Below are positions 23,488-35,000 of a stretch of DNA of 64,000 nucleotides, piece after piece. How positions within the stretch are numbered: the stretch's first letter is position 1; every line of letters begins with the position of its first letter. The DNA is from Nipponacmea schrenckii. Its lineage: Eukaryota; Mollusca; Gastropoda; Lottiidae. The stretch lies in contig JAUJPP010000005.1 of the NCBI GenBank assembly GCA_030562195.1, forward strand, positions 4,336,826-4,400,825, in the 5' to 3' direction. The position numbers and the translations under genes were made by a program. The notes below the pieces were generated by a model. That model was given only the letters and a program-made list of their open reading frames with translations. It was not told where the DNA came from and did not search any database.

Positions 23488-25430
23488 TATTCTTGAAAAC
23501 TGAACTTCACATGATTTTAATGTCCCTGTCATCTAACAAGTCAATCACTAAAATTGATTTTAAATTAAGTTTTATTATTCATTCATATAACTTGTATCTT
23601 ACGAAATATGGATTTTATCTTAATTAAGACAAGGAAGGGTTCATGCTAACTGTCACAAGAGAGCTTCATTCAGACATGACTGGCTAGTATTAGACTCCTG
23701 CTAACCTTAAATATTGTACAAAAATATTCCTTGTTCATTGAATACAAATGACATTATCAAAATAGGGCTTTAAATTACCTAAATCACTTAAGAGTTCCAA
23801 TCAGACATGGCTGGCTAGAATTAGACTCCTGCTAACATCATTTTTTGGTAATCATTGTTAAGTATTTTACAAAAATATATTCCTTGAATGCAGCTGGTGA
23901 TCTAATCAAAATAATCTTACTTAACTTAAAAATATCTAAAACACTTTAGAGCTCCATTCAGACATGACCGGCAAGTACAAAATGCCTCCACCCACACTAT
24001 ATCATTCTATTGCTCTGTTTTAAAGAAAAGACTTGCGGTATGTTGGTAAATTAAGAATAATAAAAGATGTTAAGAGTCTGCATTTGCCAGTCATGTCTGA
24101 ATCAAACTACAAAATGTTTAGTTTACAAAATTCAGTATAAGAGATGTATATAACTGCCAAATTACCAGAAACGATAGCCCCCCCCACCCACCTTTATAAC
24201 ATTACAGAAGATATTATACAACTGTATAAATATAACAAACAACAAAATACACAGCTACCTGCCAATTTCAAGGTGGAGATCAAAATAAAAATGCCATTAA
24301 ATGAATGGTACAGTCATTATTAGAATTTTCAGCCATCTGTGGCCCTTATCAAAATTGATATCTGTCAATCAATGCCCCTACAATGTTTTATATTGTGGAA
24401 GTACTATACTGCTTATTTATGTCAATCAAATAAGTCAAAATATGTCCATCCAAATATTCAATCAAATAAGTCAAAATATGTCCATCAAATAAATCATAAC
24501 ATGTCCATCAAATAAATCAAAACATGTCCATTAAATATGTCAAAATATGCCTATCATATAAGTCAAAATATGTCCATCAAATAAGTCAAAATATGCCATT
24601 AAATAAATCAAAACAAGCCCATTAAATAAATCAAAATATGCCTATCAAATAAATCAAAATATGCCTATCAAATAAATCAAAATATGATGTAAATTGGAAC
24701 TTAAAGGAATTATGCTGATATTTAAAAAGGATATTCACATAGTCATCTAAATATTTACTGTACCAGTTGATAATGACAGACTAAGTTCTATCAACTGATT
24801 TTAGTATATATTAAGATGAGTAGGCCTATATACCTATTAAATATACCCCTGAACGCAATGGTGTTTGAGGTATATGGTGAAACAAGAACATGACAAATTT
24901 ACTGAAAACAAATAACATTTATATAACAAACTGTGTCTTATACCTTGACTTCACCAGACTCCTTGTAAATGCAGCAATAATATGATTATTATGTCAATAG
25001 TAGCCCAATTACAAGAGCAGCCAAATTGGTTTGAAGTCCATTGAAATCGTTGCAATTACAAACTTGTTGGGTACACCAAAAGAGCCTATTGCAGTCAAGG
25101 TATAAGACCTAGTTCAACTTTGATATAAAAAAACAACTAAGAGCTATGAAAAGGAATTGAACATTGATCTAACCTGAAACTAAAGGCTAATAAATCAAAG
25201 TTTGGAATGTAGGAAGTTAATATACTAAATCTATTTACAATTGTTGTTATTTGATAATCATATGGTCCAATACACAGGAGATATATCAACTTCTCTCTGG
25301 TTGAATTTGGACCATATCACAAATGAATAAAGCACCTTTTAAACAAAAAAATCTAGCGGCATAATTTTAAATAGAAATTACAAACTGTAGGTTAAATATA
25401 TCAGTACATTTTGACACTTAAGTTCAGTAT
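23488..25430. other. SLC30A downstream region with dispersed repeats
   Basis: Contains three diverged copies of a block with GACATGACTGGCTAGTATTAGACTCC (near 23675, 23805 and 23960; an inverted fragment near 24100) and the inverted 23-bp array at 24410-24690. No coding signal. The 3' UTR of the zinc transporter may extend here. Confidence 0.6.
24410..24690 (-). repeat. 23-bp minisatellite, inverted copy of the 15815 family
   Basis: Units such as CAAATAAGTCAAAATATGTC followed by CAT are the reverse complement of the unit at 15815-16135. Confidence 0.92.
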
Positions 25431-26060
25431 TTAGGTGAAATGATTGGCTGTCATTAGTTCCAGTTGCAATTTGGTAGCTTTATGCTATAAATGGTTGGCT
25501 GAAACTTTGACAGGGTTGAGTATTTAAGCAATATGATTGGCTGATACTTTAATAGGGTTGAGTATTTAAGCAATTTTTGGATTTTCGGGGCGGGATTGCT
25601 TTTGACAGGTTGAGTATTGCAATGTGATTGGCTGAAATTTGACAGGGTTGAGTTTTTAAAGTAAATGTGATTGGCTAAACTTTGATAGGGTTGAGTATTT
25701 AAGAAATGCGATTGGCTGACACTTTTCTTTAAGTTAAAGTATTTAAGCGTATGTTTCTAATTTTCTTCTAAGCAAATGGAGTTAATCATAGTTTAATTGC
25801 ACTAAATAAATGGAGAAAATAAAAAAATTTTGGAGTAATTAAAGGATATGATTGGCTGACACTTTTCAGTAGAATATTTAAACAATTTCATTGGCTGTTA
25901 ATTTCCTAGTGATTCCATTGTAATATACACTATTCTATTATCACTATACTTTTTTTTTCACACCAAACCAGTTCCACAGGCTTGCAATACGATTGGCCAA
26001 CAGTATTCCATTGAAAGACAGATGAGTATTTTAACAGATTGATTGGCTAGCACTAATTCC
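25430..26060. repeat. Diverged ~45-bp repeat carrying ATTGGCTG in most units
   Basis: TGATTGGCTG-type motifs at about 25442, 25529, 25626, 25668, 25709, 25850, 25889, 25990 and 26041, linked by GGGTTGAGTATTTAAGCAA. On the gene's own (minus) strand each reads as a CCAAT box with NF-Y-like context. It lies immediately 3' of the zinc transporter stop codon. Confidence 0.8.
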
Positions 26061-26062
26061 GG

Positions 26063-29000
26063 TTAGTCCTTCAGATCCTGACAGCGAGAACAGTCCAACA
26101 TTTCCTCCACATATTCCTCAATTTGCATCGTTGTTTCAGTGATTTCAAATTTTTCCTTTATCATACTAGACGCTAGCTTTAATACGGATTGTGGGTCCGC
26201 AGACGAATCTGAAAAAATAAAGAAGACTTTTGTACAAATCATGGCAAGAAATATAACTGTATTAGCCACTTACGTCTGCTTTTTTGCTGTTGGTTTGGTC
26301 TTTGGAAGGGCTACTAAGTTTTGCCTGTTAAAGTCTGATTAAAATTTCACAATATCTGGGAAAGATTATGAACTTTTGACACCCATATGGTTATAGTCTG
26401 CATTTGCAAGTTTGTCTTCTTCGACCTCTGAACTTTGAACCCTGAGTGTCAATGATATATAAGGTTATATACACTAGGCTTATATATAACTGACAGTGTA
26501 TGAAGGTAATATTATATGTGATATCACTGAGTACACCCTGCTCTGCTAAATGGTATTTGTAACCTAACATGGTCAGGCCACCCCCTAGGGTAGGCCTGTT
26601 GGAAATGCTGCACATGTCCTTTCGAACAATTCATTAGCTTCATAAGATACCAAGTAAAGGTCCACGAAATTTACTCAAATGTATACAGTACACAATAAGG
26701 TGCTGTCAATGAGCCGCCAACCACTAGGGTCCAGTGTTGAAAGGGGGAATGGAAGAAGAGGATACTTACAAACAGCAATGTGTACTGATAGAGCTGTTTT
26801 ATTCATGGTCAGCGACCAGACTCGTAAATTGTGTATATCTTTTATACCTTCAATTTCATAGAAAGCATCTCGTATATCTCCGAAGGCTAAATGACGTGGT
26901 GTGCCTGTATAAAGAAATTCAAAATCAGTAATCATTTTCACAGAATTGTTAGAATAATGAAATCTAAAGTGATAGATTTGTCTAAAAAATCTATTAACTA
27001 GTTTTACATCTTACTTTCTAGAACTGGGTCGGGCTATTGCAATCAGGCAACAGAATGCAGTGTGCAATGAGATAATTTGCCAGGATGTCTCCACCTAGTG
27101 TGCAAATTGCGGACTCTCTCCAAAAGAGGTAAAAAAGCACCAACTAGTGAGCAAATTGTTGACTTACCTTCCATTAGAACTACTATAATATCCCTCAGAA
27201 TGGTAACCGTGGTCACAACAACAAACAACGAAAATAGAAACGTACAGATAGGATCGGCAATCTTCCATTCAGGCTAAAAAGACAGAACCAAAACTCAGTG
27301 TGAAGTTGGAACGACTATAGCAAGGGGACCTTTGGAACAGGGACCTTAAACAGTGGTAGCCAGAAGAAAAATACCCATCAGATCCAGACCCTTTATCCCA
27401 ATTTCTCAATAAAGTATTTGTTCCACCCTAGACCTGTACAACAGGGAGAATCAATCCCTCCCTACCCCTAAATCTTATATCCTGAACAGAAGAAAAATAT
27501 CCAGCAGATCCAGACCCTTTATCCCAATTTCATCAATAAATTATTTGTTCTATCCTAGACCTGTACAACAGGGAGAATCATAGCCATCATGTTTTTCTAG
27601 ATCTTAAATTCAGAATCTCTTACCTTAAAATATATAATGAAAGCAGCCACCAGAACTCCAATACTCTGACATAGATCTCCAATAACATGAATGAAGGCAG
27701 CTTTTACATTGATATTACTTTTACTTTTATCTTTACTTTTATGACTGTGGCCATGTCCGGATTCTTCGCTTGGGTTTTTGAAGCGGGTATAATCGGTACC
27801 ATTAGATTCCTGGGTGATACTCCCATACCTTTTCTTCTCTTCCTCGGTTTCACCACTGTGAGAGTTATGACTATGATTTTTGTCATGTTTCTTGGAGTTA
27901 TGAGAATGGTTGCCATGGGAATGACCTCCACCTAAGTGACTATGAGTGTGTCCACTTTGATGTAGGGTAAATCCCAATCTATAAGAAATCAAACAACAGT
28001 TTTAAGCATAATTGATCTGTAGCCTACAGGTCAGGCTTAAAAATCTTGGGTGCTATTTCTAGACTCCTTAATTAGAGAGTGGACAATCACTTTAGAATTT
28101 GGGCACTGGTGCAAATAGCCACTTATATAAGGGCTAAGAAATAAAAAAACCTTTATTCAAAAAATCTCACAGACATAGTATAGTATATGTACAAATAATA
28201 TTATAAACAACAATGGGTTAGTCGTAATTCATACAATAAACAAATTTAAATTAAATCATAATTATAAATCTACTTACAATCACTGCACACAACTTATCTA
28301 TTAGACAGTTATTGTAATTCATTGAATGCATGGGACCAAGTGTGAAAGAAATGATAGATTTGAAAAGTTGACTTACGCCAGGTTAAACGCCACTCCACAA
28401 CCGGCAGTTATCAACATTACCTCGGCGTTTATCACATACGTTGTGTCTATTATCCTATTGACAGCAGAATAACACAAGATACCAGTTAATACCCATAACA
28501 TCAATATGGACACGAATGCACCAAGAATTTCTGAAATACATAGAACAAATATGTGTACAGGAATGAATATGATTAAGTTAGATTCAAAATTCAACTCGGG
28601 ATCTCTTTCAGAGAGTTCACATAGCTTATAGTGTAAATTTCATTGACATGTTTTGACTTATTTGATGGACATATTTTGATTTATTTGATGGACATATTTT
28701 TACTTATTTGATAGACATGTTTTGACTGATCTAAAAGGCATGTTTTGAGTTATTTGATAGACATGTTTTGACTTATTTGATAGACATGTATTGACTTATT
28801 TGATTGACATTTTTTGACTTATTTATTTGACATGTTTTGACTTATCTTAAAGGCATGTTTTGAGTTATTTGATGGACCATGGGCTCTTCTAACGCAAATT
28901 AAACTTACCAATTCTATACCAGCCAAAACTAAGTTTCTTTGTGGCTCGTCTTTGAGCTAAGTACAAAGCCATTATGCTGATCATAAAGCTAGCGAAGTCA

Positions 29001-32000
29001 GTAAGTAGATGGGCAGCATCAGAGATGATTGCTAAGCTACCAGCAACTAGACCACCTAAAACGAAAAAATTAAGAGTTCCTTAATATAAGGTTGTTTTTT
29101 TTCTTTAATTGTTCCCAAATATGAAATCAGTATCAACCTTACGTTCTGAGATCTACTTGCTCAATTAAAAATAGATTGAACTAGTTTGTATGACTTACCC
29201 ACCATCTCTCTAACCAATGTCATTCTGAGATATACTTGCTCAATTAAAAATAGATTGAACTAGTTTGTATGACTTACCCACCATCTCTCTAACCAATGTC
29301 ATTCTGAGATATACTTGCTCAATTAAAAATAGATTGAACTAGTTTGTATGACTTACCCACCATCTCTCTAACCAATGTCATTCTGAGATATACTTGCTCA
29401 ATTAAAAATAGATTGAACTAGTTTGTATGACTTACCCACTATCTCTCTAACCAATGTCATTCTGAGATATACTTGCTCAATTAAAAATAGATTGAACTAG
29501 TTTGTATGACTTACCCACCATCTCTCTAACCAATGTCATTCTGAGATATACTTGCTCAATTAAAAATAGATTGAACTAGTTTGTATGACTTACCCACCAT
29601 CTCTCTAACCAATGTCATTCTGAGATATACTTGCTCAATTAAAAATAGACTTGAACTAGTTTGTATGACTTACCCACCAGTCTCTCTAACCAATGTCATT
29701 CTGAGATCATACTTGCTCAATTAAAAATAGATTGAACTAGTTTGTATGACTTACCCACCATCTCTCTAACCAATGTCATTCTGAGATATACTTGCTCAAT
29801 TAAAAATAGATTGAACTAGTTTGTATGACTTACCCACATCTCTCTAACCAATGTCATTCTGAGATATACTTGCTCAATTAAAAATAGATTGAACTAGTTT
29901 GTATGACTTACCCACCATCTCTCTAACCAATGTCATTCTGAGATATACTTGCTCAATTAAAAATAGATTGAACTAGTTTGTATGACTTACCCACCATCTC
30001 TCTAACCAATGTCATTCTGAGATATACTTGCTCAATTAAAAATAGATTGAACTAGTTTGTATGACTTACCCACTATCTCTCTAACCAATGTCATTCTGAG
30101 ATATACTTGCTCAATTAAAAATAGATTGAACTAGTTTGTATGACTTACCCACCATCTCCCCAACCATAAATATCAGACATAATAGGCTGGCTATAATCAA
30201 CTTCTTCTTGGCCTTAGCATCAACTTCAGATCTTTCATCAATATCATGGCAATGACTGGCTGAAAATTACACATGATTACATCAGTATTGACTAATATTT
30301 GAATGCAACTTTTTGATTTATTTGCCTAACAGGGTTTGATTTATTTAATGGACATGTTATGGCTTATTTGATAGACATGTTTTGACTTATTTGATAGACA
30401 TGTTTTGACTTATTTGATAGACATGTTTTGACTTATTTGATAGACATGTTTTGACTTTTTTGATGGACACGTTTTGACTTATTTGATAGACATGTTTTAC
30501 TTTTTTGATGGACATGTTTCGAATTATTTGATGGACATGATTTGACTTATTTGATAGACATGTTTGGATTTATTTGATTGACATGTTTTGATTTATTCGA
30601 TTGACATGTTTTGATTTATTTGAAAGTAATAATTACCTACCGTTGGATGATAAAGATGCAGCTGAGGAACTGTTGGACTGTTGTAACTCTACAGATCTAC
30701 CAAAAATAGATAAAAAGTTTGTGACATTTCAAATCTTCGCTTGCTGCCTACAACCACCTACAAGGACCAAATTCTCACCATAATGCCTCTAACATCAATA
30801 TAGTAGATGGATACTTAAGATACCATCATTAAAAGAGCCATTGTTTGTCCATATCATATATTTTTTACAATAAACTGCAATATTAATGAGATATACCACC
30901 TCTAAAGCTATAGAACAACAAACAATAACAAGACTACAGTTAAACGGTATGATAAAACCGTAAACTATTTATTTCCATCATTTGATCAATGTTAATTATC
31001 CTTAATTATCATTTTGTTCATCAGATGAAACTGAAAATTCAAAACAATATTATCACGCTTTAGCAGTACACAATATAGATCCCAAGATAAGGCTGTATGC
31101 AAATGAAGTGTTCAAATCAACCAACTTAGGTTCACAGTGAAGGATCCTTTCTACCAGCTGGTCCTTGGCCAAATCTGTTAGCATTGACTATGTTTTACAA
31201 GGAAAATAACTTAGGTTTACTGTAAAGGATCCTTTCTACCAACTGGTCCTTGGCCAAATCTGTTAGCATTGACTATGTTTTACAAGGATAATAACTTAGG
31301 TTCACAGTGAAGGATCCTTTCTACCAGCTGGTCCTTGGCCAAATCTGTTAGCATTGACTTTTTTACAAGGATAATAACTTAGGTTCACAGTGAAGGATCC
31401 TTTCTACCAGCTGGTCCTTGGCCAAATCTGTTAGCATTGACTTTATTTTACAAGGATAATAACTTAGGTTCACAGTGAAGGATCCTTTCTACCAGCTGGT
31501 CCTTGGCCAAATCTGTTAGCATTGACTTATTTTACAAGGATAATAACTTAGGTTCACAGTGTAAGGATCCTTTCTACCAGCTGGTCCTTGGCCAAATCTG
31601 TTAGCATTGACTTTATTTTACAAGGATAATAACTTAGGTTCACAGTGAAGGATCCTTTCTACCAGCTGGTCCTTGGCCAAATCTGTTAGCATTGACTTTA
31701 TTTTACAAGGATAATAACTTAGGTTCACAGTGAAGGATCCTTTCTACCAGCTGGTCCTTGGCCAAATCTGTTAGCATTGACTTTATTTTACAAGGATAAT
31801 AACTTAGGTTCACAGTGAAGGATCCTTTCTACCAGCTGGTCCTTGACCAAACCTCCTTAGTATATTTAAAATTATTCATACATAAAATTACTCTAGATGA
31901 AATTTCCAAGCTACTATTAAAAAAGTTTATAAAAAGTGCACTGTACTGTAATAAGATATTTTGTATGGATTATAAAGTAATGACACTTAAATAAAATGAA

Positions 32001-35000
32001 AGATGAGACATATATAGTAGAAGACATTCCTGAACATACATGGTTCATAGCGTTTCAATACATTTCATATGTGTCCTTATTAAATCAAATGTTGCAGTTT
32101 GAAGTTCAACAGAAGGACTGGAATAATGAAATAAAACTTGCTGAATTTAAATAAACAAACATTACATTAAAAAGCATATATTATGTAATATTTAAATAGA
32201 CCAAAATTTGAATATTACCATGTTCAAAACATGCAAGGACCAGCTGGTAGAAAGGATCCTTAACTGTGAACCTAAGTTATTATCTTGTAAAATATAGTTC
32301 AATGCTAACAGATTTGGGCCAAGGACCAGCTGGTAGAAAGGATCCTTAACTGTGAACCTAAGTTATTATCTTTGTAAAACATAGTCAATGCTAACAGATT
32401 TGGCCAAGGACCAGCTGGTAGAAAGGATCCTTAACTGTGAACCTAAGTTATTATCCTTGTAAAACAAAGTCAATGCTAACAAGATTTGGCCAAGGACCAG
32501 CTGGTAGAAAGGATCCTTAATGTTATAATTCAGTTCTAATTATTTTTAAGTTTGTCTATGAATTATGATTTAATTCTAAATAGTTGATGAAAAGAGTAAA
32601 CATAAATGAAAAAAAAGAAGAATCAAATTATACATTTTTTTTTATCAATTTGTCACATATTCAAAAAAAGAAAAAAAGAAATATGTCAATTTAAAACTAT
32701 TTCTTATTGTGATTATCTACGCTAATACAATTATTTTTTCCTATGTCACTTATCTACAAGAAACAAAATTTTAAAAACTTATTTTCTACAAACTTACTTG
32801 GGTAATGGAGGCTGATTCAAAATAAGATCCATAATTTTGAATTTTAATCAATTGGTACAAATATGACCTTCCTTGCCTAAATTTTATTAGAATAAATTTA
32901 TTTATGATATCTGTACTCAAAAAAAGGTGTTTTTTTTGCAAAAATATTTCTAATCTATTGAGGGACGTGTGCTTAAAATCCTTAGGGTGGTGTGCAAAAG
33001 ATGTGTAATTCGCGAGATCATTTGACTTGATAAGATAATACTGTTTCGAAACAGATGTTTAAGATGTCATAGATACCTATGTTTAAAGGATGGGTGAAAA
33101 GGTTTTTCATAAAAGTTTTTTAAAACATAAACATTTTCTTTTTTAGAATTAATATCATTTATCTATCAGTTACAATTAATAAAAGTCATTGGTCTTTCAC
33201 TCAGTGATCAAGATCAATATAAGCCCACAAGCTCCAGCCAACGGTGCTGTAGAACCTGCTATTTATCACTACCTTCTATTTGTATCTTGATCTATTTGTA
33301 TCTCTATTTTCTATTTGTATCTTTATTTTCTATTTGTACTCTTGAACTTCTATTTGTATCTTTAAGCCCTACCTTCTATTTGTATCTTTACCTTCTATTT
33401 GTATCTTTACCTTCTATTTGTATCTTTACCTTCTATTTGTATCTTTATTTTCCTATTTGTACTTACCTTCTATTTGTATCTTGACCTTCTATTTGTATCT
33501 TTACCTTCTATTTGTATCTTTACCTTCTATTTGTATCTTTACCTTCTATTTGTATCTTTATTTTCTATTTGTATCTTTATTTTTTTTTAATTTGTATTTT
33601 TACTATTGTTTGATCTTTACTTTCTATTTGTATCTCTACTTTCAATTTGTATCTCAATTGTATCTATTACTATATAAAAGTAACACATCCACCTGACACT
33701 TCTTTTTTCTTTTAGAATATTAAAACAGACTTCATTTGGTATTATTATATCTGGGACATCACCTTTAATGAGCTCATCTTCTACATTCGTGCAAAAAAAA
33801 AACAAAAAAAAAACCTACCCAATTGGATGTTTGTTTACTGCTGTGAGCTCCATCATATTTAAAACGTGAGTAGAAATGAGGGTTATAGACAATTTAAACA
33901 ACAATTTTCAGAGATATCTGCTTAATCCTTAAGGTTGTGGATCCATGGGTCGTAGGTCATGCTTGTCTGCAAGCAAACAGGCCTAGCTCACATTAAAACT
34001 TCAATGTGCAAATCTAATAATATAGTTAATATGTCAATTGTTGGTCTTACATTTCTTAAAAAGGACGTGTGCAAAACTGACCAGAGTGTAAAGTGAAGAT
34101 AAGATAAGGAGATACAGTTGTAGCTGTTATATTATATTATAGACATTGATAACAGCAATAAACTCAAGCCTCAAGCCTGTAGCCTGTAGCAGGGTTGTTG
34201 ATGTGTATGTATTTACCAGTACTGACTGGATGCATGAAAATAAATCTTTGGTTGTGATATCGCTCTTTTAGTGTTAGTGAACTCTTTACATACTGACTGC
34301 CTTCAGCCTCTAGCAGGGTTGTTGATATAGATGTATTTACCAGTACTGACTGACTAAATAAAAATAAATGTTTGATGGTAATCTTGCTCTTTAAGTGATG
34401 GTGAACTACTAACATACTGACTCCCTCCAGTCTGTAGCAGGGTTGTTGATGTGTATGTATTTACCAGTACTGACTGGATGCATGAAAATAAATCTTTGGT
34501 TGTGATATCGCTCTTTTAGTGATAGTGAACTACTTAAATACTGACTGCCTCATGCCTGTAATAGGGTTGTTGATGTGTATGTATTTGCCAGTACTGAATG
34601 ACTGGATGCATGAAAATAAATGTAACAGGGCTGTAGCTCCAACCTTTAAGTGAAGGCAGGTTGATTTTGATGTATTTGCCAATCATAACTGATTAGGTGT
34701 GCAAATGTTTGCTTTTGGAATTTGGTATAAGTTTACGTATAGATCAATTTGATTATTAGGTATCAACAAGATCCTTTTCAACAGAAGGCACTGGCCGAGG
34801 GTTAAAGCTAGTGTTCACTAAGATTAAGACTGTTCAAGTGAAATATCTATTACAAAGACTTCAAAATCAAAAAGAACATCATAATAATATATTAGTATTA
34901 TCACATTCATAGTATCTGAAAACTGGTACTCATTTCTTTAATTCTTCCATTGAAACTATAAACCAAAATTTAAATATCAAGCCAATCGAGTTACAATCTT

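Noticed and set aside
27687..27935. Open frames on the + strand and in another minus frame
   Set aside because: Shadows of the His-rich exon of the zinc transporter.
29130..30163. CRISPR-like regularly spaced repeats
   Set aside because: The whole 79-bp unit is repeated without variable spacers, in a eukaryotic intron.
30601..30783. 60-codon + strand open frame
   Set aside because: Antisense shadow of SLC30A exon 2 plus repeat sequence.
33287..33696. Several Tyr/Leu/Ser-rich open frames
   Set aside because: Translations of the 18-bp minisatellite.
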